Shown: piece after piece, positions 1-11,089 of the stretch
Layout: each line of letters opens with the position of its first letter
Position numbering within the stretch: position 1 is the first letter of the stretch
Origin: Tubulanus polymorphus
Taxonomy: Eukaryota; Nemertea; Palaeonemertea; Tubulaniformes; Tubulanidae
Assembly: GCF_964204645.1 (NCBI RefSeq)
Contig: NC_134033.1
Span: 14,572,155-14,636,154 of the forward strand
DNA length: 64,000 nt
Direction: 5' to 3'
Notes under the pieces: model-generated
What the model saw: the letters and a program-made list of their open reading frames with translations, nothing else
What the model was told of the DNA's origin: nothing
The model's database searches: none
Position numbers and translations under genes: made by a program

Positions 1-867
1 CTGGGACATTCTTAATTGTAAATGAACTACAAACACCAGACAGACATTTTATCAGCTCACTTTCAAAAACGAATCATCCACACTTGACACGTGTTCAGGA
101 CATTTTTAATTGAAAATGAACTACAAGCACCACACATTAGACGTTTAAAAGGCGCACACTCAAAAGTCGATTGTTCAGGCTTAACATTAACAAGGAGTTT
201 TATCTGATATTCTATGTACCGGTAGAACTGAATCTGTTGATTTCCCAACGTCGTATTTAAACAGCTGGTTCGTTCTCTGTTCAAATACGCAAACACTATT
301 TACACTAGAATATTTACAAGAATAACAGCATAAAACCTGATACACCGCAGTTAAAAACCCTTAATGTACATACAAGTAGAAATACTCCCTTAGCGTGTAA
401 TACCTACTAGGTGAAGAAACTATAACCTACTACCTACTACATTGTCCCTACAAATCAGTCATTCCTATATATAAGGAGTTCGAAAGTGGAAAATTTCTAG
501 GAAGCAACAGCATCATTTTCATATCCCAATTACAGTAGATTAAATCGCTACTGTTTATCTCGGTAAACCGTTAATTCGGTGGTTGTGTAAGCAATACCTA
601 TCCTTTCCGATTTGGTAATTGCCTAATTGGGCAACAAATCCTGGTCCTAACTGTCCCAATTTCGGTGAAGTCAATTTACTGTACAACTACCCGGTACTAC
701 ATAATTTCATTTTAAATTTCTAATTGCTTATTTCTCAAAATTAAAGGAGTTTCTGGCATTTTGCTCGAATTAACAGGAACTTCAAGCACCTGCCGTTTCG
801 AGCGTTATCCGTCTAGAAGGAGTTTTTTAAGGAATCGACGAGTTGTAGGGACCCTGTACTAGGTGTA
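1..867. other. Non-coding left flank with copies of a dispersed 110-bp repeat
   Basis: No exon is visible here. Positions 1-180 hold two imperfect, inverted copies of the roughly 110-bp repeat that also occurs at 2561-2790 (shared words around 'cacttttaaaaacg'-like and 'gaactacaaacacca'-like motifs). The rest is AT-rich with nothing recognisable. It should be an intron of the DIPK2-type gene, because the next expected exon of that gene is not found before the left edge. Confidence 0.5.
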
Positions 868-1363
868 ATGTCTATTTCAACCTGACTTGAGAGCATACAG
901 GGGGCCTAGCTCAGTCAGTTGTGGTGGTACATACCTGATTAAAGTCTTATTAGGACCAGAATGCATTGGCAGTCGACCTAAATCATCATTATTTAATCCA
1001 TTTGAAACTGTATTGAAGGATATCCAAAAAATCTGCATTGAGAGGGGTTCCTGAGAGAAAAGAGACTCCATGATTTGAAAGTTTAACAATATGTCTCCAT
1101 GCCTACCAACTGAAATTTGATATGTAGGCATGGAAACATATTGTTAAACTTTCAAATCATGGAGTCACTTCTCTTCATTTAACCCCTTTCAGTGAAGACT
1201 TTTTGGATATCCTTCAATACAGTTTCAAATGGATTAAAAAATGATGATTTAGGTCGACTGCCTGTCCTTTCTGGTCCTATTAAGAATTTTATCAGGTATG
1301 TACTACCAAAAATGAGCGAGCTAGGCCACCCGGAATGCTCTCAAGTCAGGTTGAAATAGACAT
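868..1363. mobile_element. Palindromic foldback element (MITE-like), TA-flanked
   Basis: The two halves are near-perfect inverted copies meeting near 1115. The left end reads atgtctatttcaacctgac and the right end reads gtcaggttgaaatagacat. A TA dinucleotide lies immediately outside both ends (866-867 and 1364-1365), as expected of a TA target duplication. There is no coding capacity beyond chance frames. The 496-bp length, terminal inversion and TA flanks resemble a Tc1/mariner-type non-autonomous element, but the superfamily is inference. It sits in the intron after exon 3 of the kinase-like gene. Confidence 0.7.
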
Positions 1364-1391
1364 TATCCGTCTAGATCGTACGGTGACTTAC

Positions 1392-3626
1392 CGCGTTTGA
1401 TATCTCGTAAGTCGACTACGATGATATTCTCGGCGTCGATGATGCTCACCGTGCCGTCAACGGCGACCGCGTAGTTATCGTAATTCACATCGGTGAAATA
1501 TAAACCCCAACCCTGATTATTGTTCGTGAACAAATCGGCGATTCGAAATATCTGATACGCCAAATCAACCTGAGAAATGAAAAACAAAAAAGTCGTCACG
1601 GCGGATGGCTCCGTTTCGATTCGCGGAGCAGTGGCTATTTACATACAAATATATATCATGCCATTTCTTCAACGGACAGATAGAATTTTTATAAGATAGC
1701 AAATTTTAAAATCAAGAATCTATTCAATTGAAAATTGAAAATGACAATACGTTTCGGAATCTTACTAGAGATCAACACTTTTTTCGATTTTTGATTGAAT
1801 AAACTCTTAATTTCAAAACTTTTAAATCTATACATATTGGGTTTTATCTTATTATCTGTTCTCCACGTTTGATTGTGATGGCTTTTCTGCCAAAATTGTT
1901 AAACCTGTCGTTCGCTGAATGTGATTATAGTTTGATTACAGTAAAATTCAATTCATATATCACAGAACGATGACCACACTCAAACGTGGTGAACGGATAA
2001 TAAGATAAAAACCCATTATCTACAGATTAAAAGAATTTACAAAACAAGAATTTATTTATTCAATCTATAATATATAGAATACACGACGTTTCGATCTCAC
2101 CCTCACACCTGACGATGATCTCTAGGGTGAGGTTGAAACGTCGTTTATTCTATATATTTTAGATTGAATAAATAAATTCTTGTTTTTAAATTCTTTTAAT
2201 TTGTAGATAGTGGGTTTTTATCTCAAAAAACAATATCTAGCCGAACTATTCTCGTCAGATCGAATGTTTTGGACCATTTTCTATACTTGCAACGATAACA
2301 AATTTGTTTCGTAAATGAGCATGACCGTTAGTGATGTGACGTACATACCCGTTTTTGCCAGGGGGCGTTGTAGTATTTGTTTAAAGATTCGCCGGCGTTC
2401 TCCGTGACGGTCCAGCGACCACAGGCTCCGATATAACGAGGAAATGGCCATCCCTCTTCTTGCGGAAATACCTAACAATAAGATCGAGACAAAACAAATC
2501 ACGTCAGATGGATAAACGCCACAATATGCAGTCAGGAGCCACACCCCTGCAGACAGACAAGTGTGGACGATCAGTTTTTGAAAGTGCGCTGATAAAATGT
2601 CTAAAATCTGGTGTTTGTAGTTCATTTTCAATCAAAGATGGCTCCAGTAAAGTTCTGAACACATGTGAAGTGTGGACGATCAGTTTTTGAAAGTGAGCTG
2701 ATTAAATGTCAAATGTCTGGTGTTTGTAGATCATTTTCAATTAAAAATGTCTGAACTGAAAGCACTGAACACATGTGAATGAAGTGTGGAGCACCAAAAA
2801 AGTGTGAAGAATGGTAATAATTTTTCTTGCGTGTCTCTAGAGGTGCAGGGTAGAGACTGCATAAGTCTAGCTGATTAGAGAAGTCTTGCTCGAGCACGTC
2901 AGGTGTAGCTGGACGCACCAGCACAGTCCCCTCGCGCGCAGCTGCTACGTTACGTACCTGCAGCAGAATCGGTTCCGGATTCACTAACAACGTCGTATAG
3001 ATGATCAACCGCTCCGACCGGAGTAGAACGTCGCCTTGTTTCTCCGGAAACGAATCGACGATTCTCTTCATCAGCCGCTCCGACGGGCAGCTCACTAAAT
3101 CGGACAAACCCTTCGTATTCTCGGGCGTCAAAATCGGATCGCTGTCGCGGAAAATCCGCCCGAACAAAACCCTGCCCGGATTACACGAGTTCATCTGCGC
3201 CATTTTGCAGATTTTTTCGTCGGCTGCTTTTAGTTCGGTGTTGTGTCCGAGTTTCTTCAACACGACGTCAACGGCTTGGCGCTCCCGCGTCATACGCGCG
3301 TAATGCACGTTCTTAATGTTAAACCGGTGCAGCGTGCGGTAACGCGACACGCCCGTGAATTCAAAATGGCCGCTCTGAAACAGCGAACACAAGCCCCGAC
3401 CGTAACAAGCCGGACACGAGCGCAGCTCGAGGAAGTTCGCGTCTTTTAACGGGTTACTGCGAGACGCGCCGCGACTCGACAGGTAGTAGACGCAGACGCA
3501 GACGACGACGGCGATCGCGACGACCGAACCGGATACCTGACGACAGCACCGATAACGGATACTCCTTAACGATAACATAATCAACAACGCGGCGACCCTG
3601 AAATATACAACACGATCTAACATCAT
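1392..3626 (-). CDS. DIPK2-type divergent protein kinase (5' three exons, partial)
   Basis: Three exons on minus join in frame: 3626-2958, 2471-2349 and 1569-1392 (phases 0, 0, 1). The start is the ATG at 3626; the codon before it is GTG and is not used. Residues about 30-50 form a hydrophobic signal-anchor, followed by a Cys-rich start (SCPACYGRGLC). Exon 2 encodes WPFPRYIGACGRW and exon 3 encodes GLYFTDVNYDNYAV then DAENIIVVD. These match the DIPK2A/DIPK2B (C3orf58/CXorf36) family, where they represent the kinase-like catalytic and metal-binding loops. Family members are Golgi or secreted proteins with a divergent kinase fold. The conserved C-terminal Cys-containing part is missing, and no exon for it is seen between 1 and 1391, so the gene continues beyond the left edge. 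Its introns carry foldback repeats. The family call is firm; activity is inference. Confidence 0.88.
1839..2224. repeat. Two overlapping foldback repeats in a DIPK2 intron
   Basis: Positions 1839-2014 form an inverted repeat (gggttttatcttatta at the left, its complement at the right). Positions 2003-2224 form a second foldback with a long stem (left arm 2003-2066, right arm 2161-2224). The loop of the second contains cctgacgatgatc and gttgaaacgtcg, words that recur in similar hairpins elsewhere in the window. Non-coding. Confidence 0.75.
2561..2790 (+). repeat. Tandem repeat, about 110-bp unit, two copies
   Basis: The word gtgtggacgatcagtttttg starts at 2561 and again at 2670, and a third partial start lies at 2784, giving spacings of 109 and 114 bp. 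Inverted relatives occur at 1-180. It lies in the first intron of the kinase-like gene. Confidence 0.7.
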
Positions 3627-5206
3627 CACTTCTTTGGAAACATACGTTCAGCGATCAATAACATGATGTTCGAATTTTTATTTGGCTGTTCCAATTTCGA
3701 GATTCTGAGTATATATTATCGACAGTTCTAAATAACTCTAATCTAAATATCATTCAATCTTATACATTTTGAGATTAACTTTAATAAGAGGAGCTCATTT
3801 TGAATTGACAAATGACGATTAAATTATTCTAACAAGCCCCTGCCCTGTATTTTTTCTTACCCGTTTTTCCAGTCGGTGTTGCCTTGTCTGTTTAGTCTAT
3901 TTATTTAGAGTCGTCGACTCTGTCGGGGTCATTCACGGTTGTGATGATATAGGCCTAATACTAATGTATCTTAATCTTCAGCAGCAGGTACACAGTTCAA
4001 TTGTCAAACTCCAAAGACAAGTTCAAATAAATCTATCTATTTGATGTCAGTCATCCACTCATTACTACTCCTCGCATGGCATAAACACGTTCCACAGTAC
4101 GCACACGAATCATATTACATCCACCTCATTATCCACTATCTTATCAGTCTTATCTCTGGCCTCCGTTTAAAAAGGTACCTAGGACATTCTTAAGACGTGC
4201 TGCATGTGGCGTCAGAAGCCCCGAGGCCTGTCACCTCATATCGGGGCCTAACACGGCCATATGGTGAATATAAAATGAAAATCTATTGCTATGCAGGAAA
4301 TGGAATGTCGACTACGTTCATTGCGGCTTTACTTTCAAACTTGAAATATTGGATTAGATATTCCTTGTCATAGATGATTTATTATATATACATAATAAGA
4401 ACTACATATCACATATTATAGGAAATTGATTTTGAAATGCTGTCCTTTAGATTTACGGCACGCAGCTACACAGTGAATAATTTTTGGATTTAAAAAGTAA
4501 AAACTTCCCGCCTCGTCTCCTTGGAAAATATAATAATTACGAGTTTATTTCCACTTTTTTTATTTCAAAAAAGCTCACAACGGACCAACAAATTCGCCCG
4601 CCGGCCTCGTCATGTCTACTATGGAGAAAGGTTTGGATGAGAAACAAGTTATCAACTTTGAAGGGCCTAGCTCTACGTCTAATTCAACTCAGTCCAATCA
4701 CGGCGGTGGCTAAATTCGGGGATCGCTGATGAGAATCAAGTCATTTATTTTATGGCCTTATACAAAAGTTCTACGTACGATTTACGATATCGTTAGCTGG
4801 CTACTGGTGCGTGTTCAACCCAGTGCAGTCAGGAACCTATGCTCTCATATGTAAATCCATTCAACAGAGACACAATTGCGGTCTTTCAGAGTTGTCGATA
4901 TCATTTACACGCGCTATTGAATACGTCACCGGCTGACTACGGTGTACACAAGCATACGCCATTCACCTCAGCTAACTCACACTGTGAACATGCTACCGTG
5001 GATTCTCCTCCTGGCGATTTTCGCTGCGCTCCCGCTCTTGCTCCTGTTCCTGCTTCCTGAGAAACGATGTCTTTATGTTTTATGTGTTACTGTTCGTCTC
5101 TGTGCTGTCCTGTACTGTTCCGTGTTCATTAATCCGTTCTATTTTTCAGGTTTTAACCCGTTTTATTTTTCAGGGCCGATTTCTCTGTCGAATTTCAACG
5201 TTTGCT
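3627..5206. other. Intergenic; a hydrophobic open frame near 4991 not supported as a gene
   Basis: This covers the upstream side of the DIPK2-type gene. An ATG at 4991 opens a short, strongly hydrophobic frame (MLPWILLLAIFAALPLLLLF) that could be a signal peptide. No convincing donor site or downstream exon could be joined to it, so no gene is called. The rest shows nothing recognisable. Confidence 0.4.
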
Positions 5207-5900
5207 GGAACAAAACTAATGTCCGAAAGCATTGGCTCTCCTTTGCCGGTCACGTGTCGAGGATGTCAGACAAAGAGTCGGTCAGGAAATGGCTGCCCTC
5301 TACACGCCCTCATACGGAACACGAAAACCAGGATGACGAGGCCTCACTCTCCCCACGTATCAACAGAGTGTGCTGGGTGACGTCAATGACGGGCAAGTCA
5401 GTCGAATTGCACAGGTTAAAAATGGAGTGGTAAAGCTGGACTGTCTACTAGTATTCATTGATTCCTTTTCAGGGATTGCTTCGGGCAAAGATTTAGTCTT
5501 TTTGCGTTCTAGCATTCATTGATTCCTTTTAAGGGATTGCTTTGGACAGGGATTAATTTCCCTGTCTTCCTTTGCGTGCTAGGATTCATTGATTCACTGT
5601 GGGATCGCTTGCGTGCTAGCATTTTCATTCAAGTCTTGTCTTCCTTTGGTGCTAGTGCGGGCAATCCAGTTGCGCTGCCCTATTTTTGGCCTGGGCAATT
5701 TGATAGGTTTGTCAGTTACTGACGTCACCCGGCACACCCTGTCGGTAAATGGTGAAAGTAAGGCGTCGTCATCCTGGTTTTCATGTTCTGTGTGAGGGCG
5801 TGTAGAGGGCAGTATATTCCTGGCTGGCTCATTGTCTGGTGTTCTTGGCATATGACCGGCGGCGGAGAGCTGAAAAGCTTTCGGACATTAGTTTTGTTCC
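5207..5900. mobile_element. Foldback element whose arms carry an RT-tail-like sequence
   Basis: Left arm 5207-5400 and right arm 5711-5900 are imperfect inverted copies (ggaacaaaactaat at 5207, its complement ending at 5900). Translated, the left arm reads WLSFAGHVSRMSDKE, resembling the basic GH(V/C)xR tail found after the reverse transcriptase domain of many LINE elements. The right arm encodes the same type of sequence on minus. Between the arms the word ttcattgattcctttt is repeated at about 5456, 5515 and 5585. I read it as a rearranged, inactive retroelement remnant; the LINE origin is inference from one short motif. Confidence 0.5.
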
Positions 5901-5940
5901 GTACCAGGTTTTCATCGCTCTTCTCTTTTTTTTCATTTCA

Positions 5941-6244
5941 GGACTCCCAAGATGAAGAAGAAGATGCTGAAGGCGACTACAGAAGATGCCGAAAAAAGAA
6001 ACTGAACTCAGTAATGTTGAAAGTTAAGTTGATAAACATGTAAATTACGATGCGTGATACGGAAAGGATTGTTAAACTACAGAATATCGTTCTTTTACTC
6101 ATTTCAGGTTAATCCGGAAAGGCCCATCTAAAATCTACCCACCAGAAGTGCCCACAAAAGACTCCACCTTGAAGTACCACCAAACACCGAAAGTCCTGCC
6201 GCAACCAAACCTGGCAGTCTCATCCTGCATGGCAACAGGAATGC
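5941..6244 (+). other. Isolated exon-intron-exon-like unit related to the 11-13 kb array
   Basis: After a pyrimidine-rich acceptor (tttcatttcag), 5941-6022 is open (DSQDEEEDAEGDYRRCRKKK). An intron-like segment 6023-6107 begins gttaagttgat and ends ctcatttcag. The following segment is open in one frame to a stop near 6267. The intron start, length (85 bp) and end resemble the eight intron-like segments of the 11-13 kb array. It may be an ancestral or founder copy. I do not recognise a protein family, and frame continuity across the intron is uncertain. Confidence 0.3.
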
Positions 6245-6499
6245 ATACATTCATAAAGCTAAGTTGATTTTTCATATCTGGGGTAGAATGTATAGGCACT
6301 GGAGAGGATAGAGACGCTGGTCAAGCTCACCATCTCCGCACTACTTTATTGAAGCTCTATGGCCGGTATATTGTTAAAAGTAAATTGAAATATAGCTAGA
6401 TGAATGATCGCTTGAATATTTACAATATTTGACAAAATGATTGAGTGAGGTCCCTTGAATATTCTGTGGTCTGATAATTAAAATGAAGATTGGTCAGTT

Positions 6500-8920
6500 A
6501 TTGATTAAAAGATTTTTTAAGTATGTACAATTAAGGTAAATTCAATATCTTATGTGAAATTTTCCGAGTGTAGCGTAGATATTTCAGGCCCCGTATATGA
6601 CTATTGTTTAACTGAAAATCAAGATATAGATAGGACAATTTACTAATTAACCAATCACTTAGATATTAGCAATCATTCAATACATTATAATGTTTGATGA
6701 GAAATTCTTCTGGTGTAAATAAATTAGGGCTCAATATACATATAGGCTGGCTTCACTTGTAACCATATATATCAATTCAACTTTATCGTCGGTTAATAAA
6801 CTTAATAGACTTTATAAACATCCAGGCACTTTATAGTATATATTATGTGCCGCCTTACCCATTGCATTAATGAATTTCTCAGCGAAAGATGCATGAAATA
6901 GTGTCTAGGGTTCTATCGAGATCTGGGGTGATATATATGGGGAAAACTATGGACTGCTGGTCTTTTAGAAACTGTGATTAGGTCTATGCACTTTGAAAAA
7001 TCTAGAATCTGACAAAGCTTTAATTGATTCAAATTATTCCCCAGAGCCATACTCTGTGCATTGTTTTGCGCTATGATTATGGTTTAACTGACAAATATGG
7101 CTTAGATATCCACAATTAAGATGAATTCAATATTTCATGAAAGATCGAAAACTCTTTATATGTAATACAGGTCCATGATATAAATGTCGTTAAACTGACA
7201 ATTCAAATATAGGTCATATATGTATATATGGGCACATCTGAATCAGCCTTATCGACTTATCAGTATTTCCATCTCCAACCGCTGTGCTTACAGCGACTGG
7301 TCATGCTCTTCAATATTGCCAAAATTTACCAACCCTAACTGATTCAAATAATATCTAAAAGCATTACTGTGTGTCAAGTGACGCATAAAAGATATTGTTT
7401 AACTGACAATTAGAATATTATAGCTAAGGCTAAGAAAAATTACTCAATCTCATTAACATATGTATTACTTATCTACAATTCAGGTGAATTCAATATGTAT
7501 TGTGAAATTATTTTTAATTCAGTTCCATGGACGTTTAAAATGTAGCTGATACACGTGTATCTGAGCACATTTATTTATGTGTATCTAAGTGAACCTATTG
7601 CGTCTTCATACAGCTGTATTAGTTTTGATACATATTGCCAAAATAATTAAACGCAGATTTACTTCCGATTGAAGGGAAATAAAACAAATCTGTACGTGCA
7701 CAAATACATTCCTGAATTTGGAAGGGGGAATATTTCAATTTCACTGTGTATGTCAGATTGAGAGCCTTATTCTGACAGGATATCCTTAACTTAGGTCTTA
7801 TTCCTCTTGCTAAAAGCTCTCTTTTACTAACCCCTCTCCTTCAAACTATATTCCAGCATCATGTCTTGCACCGCACCAGGGAGGTCCGGTCATAACAAGG
7901 TCTTTCGGTCCTTATACACAGTGTACTATTAAAGGGAAATAAAGATTACATAGCAATTCAGCTAATTTCTAATTTACCACTAAAAATGTGCTTAAATTCA
8001 AATAGTGATGAATTCACCACATCTGAAATTCTACTCATGTAGATTTTCAGGCTCCATATGAATATTGTTCAACTGACAAATGTATAGCTAGTATGATTAC
8101 TAATTAACGGATCGCTTAGATATCTAGAAGATTAATTAAAATCAATTCAACATAATGAATATAAGTGAAAATTATTCAAATAAGGCAACTATACGGTGCA
8201 ATGTTGTCTGCGTCTAACTGGGCCACTTGTATGCGGGATCTGTTGAATCAGTTAGGTTTTGGGGAATTCTGGATTCATCAAACTAGATATCAAAAGCTCT
8301 GATGCAAAATTAGCAGTTTGAAATAGTGATCAATCCAAATTTGTACCGGATCTGAATTTCTTCTCGCGTAGATATTTCAAGCCCCATATAAAGTATTGCC
8401 AGATACAATTTTAATTATAGCTAGGACATTAATTGATTGATATCTAAAGATGAAGATTAATTCAGCATCTTCATATAAGGTAAAAGTGCTCAAATCTAAA
8501 CCATAGGGGTTGATAAAACAACTGTATAATTTAATATTGGTTGATATCTAAAGAATAGGGTGTGTGTCTTGTGCGAGGGATTTATCGAATCTTTAAGGCT
8601 TTTTTTTAATTCTGGATTTGTCAGGTGTGGGAATGATTCAAGGTTTCTTAAATCTGTAGAACCATGTTGTTTATGGGACCAGTGTGCTCAATGCTGGTAG
8701 CACACTCTTTAGCTATAGTTGTATTATCATTATTATCAGATCATTGTATATTTTAGCAGCAATATTAAGAATTACTGAAATGGATTAGAATACCATTCAC
8801 TGGGTACAGATGTCATAATCTATGGGTAGAAAACATCCCTAAAGTTTATTAATTAACGATGGAGTTGATTTGATAATACAAATATAGTTCAGTTAGCTGA
8901 CAATAAAAATGTATATAGGG
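6500..8920. repeat. Diverged tandem-like repeats, several-hundred-bp units
   Basis: A motif of the form attgtttaactgacaa followed by atagct and then gcttagatatc recurs, diverged, near 6604, 7085, 7188, 7395, 8065, 8385 and 8890. It is often preceded by agatatttcaggccccatat. The copies are strongly degenerate and unit boundaries are unclear. No open frame is supported. The 8.77-10.8 kb block shares some of these words. Confidence 0.5.
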
Positions 8921-10808
8921 CAATATTACTAGCAGGTTTACACTGTATGATGGGCCTGGGTTTCAATAAAAGCCTACTGGCCACTGGGTGTTTAGCACCC
9001 GAGAAAGAGACACATCAAGAATTAACAAAGATAGAAGAGAAAAACAGTACAAAAACGATTTGATAAGATTTATTATGCATTACTCAATATGTTGTAACTC
9101 TGGTATTCCTAGAGATGACTATAGCTGCTTTAATCGAATTGCTGTTAAACTATAATAATCAACCATTGCTTAGATATCTAGAATATATAGATGAATAACA
9201 ATATGAGTAAAGTTTCATTTAAAAATAATTTAATGATTGACTATTATCAAAATCTATATACCGATCCACATTGCTGATCTTATGTGTGAATTGTCACATT
9301 AATTATGATCAGTGATATTGGAACGGATTTTCTGCTCAAAAGGTTCCTGCTCTTTTCTCCTGCTAAACTGCTACATGTATAATTATCCACTAGTCATAAA
9401 ATGTACAAAATGATCTTCAACCTTGTAATATAGATATCCAAAATCCCGATGTTATAAAATAGGCAGAAAAAAAGTTAACCTTGTAATATAGATATCCAAA
9501 ATCTCGATGTTATAAAATAGGCAGAAAAAAAAAACCTTGTAATATAGATATCCAAAATCAGGATGTATTAAAATAGGCAGAAAAAAATAAACCTTGTAAT
9601 ATAGATATCCAAAATCTCGATGTAATAAAATAGGCAGAAAAAAGTTAACATTGTAATATAGATATCCAAAATCTCGATGTTATAAAATAGGCAGAAAAAA
9701 ATAAACCTTGTAATATAGATATCCAAAATCTCGATGTAATAAAATAGGCAGAAAAAAATAAACCTTGTAATATAGATATCCAAAATCAGGATGTATTAAA
9801 ATAGGCAGAAAAAAAAGTTAACCCTGTAATATAGATATCCAAAATCTCGATGTAATAAATTAGGCAGAAAAAAGAATTAACCTTGTAATATAGATATCCA
9901 AAATCTCGATGTAATAAAATAGGCAGAAAAAGATAAACCTTGTAATATAGATATCCAAAATCTCGATGTTATAAAATAGGCAGAAAAAAAGTTAACCTTG
10001 TAATATAGATATCCAAAATCTCGATGTAATAAAATAGGCAGAAAAAAATAAATCTTGTAATATAGATATCCAAAATCTCGATGTAATAAAATAGGCAGAA
10101 AAAAAGTTAACCTCGTAATATAGATATCCAAAATCTCGATTTTATGAAATAGGCAGAAAAAAAATAAACCTTGTAATGTAGATATCCAAAATCTAGATGT
10201 TTTAAAATAGCAGAAAAAATGTTTAGAATTACTGAAATAGATTAGAATACCAATCAATGGATACAGATGTCACCATCTGTGGGTACATAGGGCAATATTA
10301 CTAACTGTATGATGGGCTTGGGTTTCAATAAAAGGCTACTGTCGCCTGGGATTCAAAGAGAAAGAGACAAATCAAGAATTAACGAAGGTGGAAGAGAAAA
10401 ATAGTAGAAAAACGATTTGATAAGATTTATTATGCATTACTAAATTTGTTGTAACTCTGGTATTCCTAGAGATGACTATAGCTGCTTTAATCGAATTGTT
10501 GTTAAACTATAATAATCAACCATTGCTTAGATATCTAGAATATAGATGAATAACAATATGAGTTGAATTTCATATAGATATAATCTATTAATTGACTATT
10601 ATCAAAATCTACGTATCGGTCCACATTGCTGATCTTGTATGTGAATTGACACGTTCATTATGATCCGTGATATTCGAAAGGATTTTCTGCTCACATGATT
10701 CTGCTCTCTTTTTAGCCCAACTACTAATCAACTAGTCATAAAATGGACAAAATGATCTTCAACCTTGTAATATAGATATCCGAAATCTTGATGTATTAAA
10801 ATAGGCAG
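8766..10808 (+). repeat. Segmental duplication flanking a minisatellite
   Basis: Segment 8766-9470 (from attactgaaatggattagaat, through tgatgggcctgggtttcaat, to the first minisatellite unit) reappears with substitutions and small indels at 10222-10808. The downstream copy ends with a single unit of the 58-bp repeat (10761-10808). The duplicated segment therefore included at least one unit, and the array between the copies expanded afterwards or beforehand. No coding sequence is seen. Confidence 0.8.
9421..10219 (+). repeat. Minisatellite, about 58-bp unit, 14 copies
   Basis: The unit reads ccttgtaatatagatatcc, then aaaatctcgatgtaataaaa, then taggcag and an A-run of variable length. Fourteen head-to-tail copies are countable by the gatatcc word. 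Differences lie mainly in the A-run (4-9 A, then taa/gtt) and in a few sites such as tctcgatg/tcaggatg. Minus-strand open frames across it (e.g. 9877-10257) are artefacts of the repeat. Confidence 0.92.
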
Positions 10809-11089
10809 TCAACTTAATTGACCCCAATCAGTCGCTTGCCCATTCAGACTGGTTGGAAGATTTTTTAATGAACCACGACCGAATTTCCCAATTACGTACT
10901 TCGACTTTGAAAAAAAAAATTATGTAAACTCGACCGCCGATCACACAACTATATCTGTACTTCTATTTTCGATTTTGAAAAAAAACCACCTGTTTCGCTC
11001 CCGGTGGGTGCGGCAAATTTATAAGGGACACCAACTCGAATCAATCAAATGAAATCTACCAATCAAATAATGATTAGAACAGCCTGCGG

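Noticed and set aside
877..1131. 84-codon minus frame
   Set aside because: Lies inside the palindromic element and mirrors its other arm; not a gene.
4942..5433. 163-codon open frame with a hydrophobic N-terminus
   Set aside because: Its second half runs into the foldback retroelement arm, and no splice donor gives a sensible continuation after the hydrophobic segment.
9421..10219. CRISPR-like array
   Set aside because: Units are head to tail with no unique spacers, and the genome is animal nuclear DNA.
9877..10257. 126-codon minus-strand open frame
   Set aside because: It is the translation of the 58-bp minisatellite and repeats with its period; no start context or family match.
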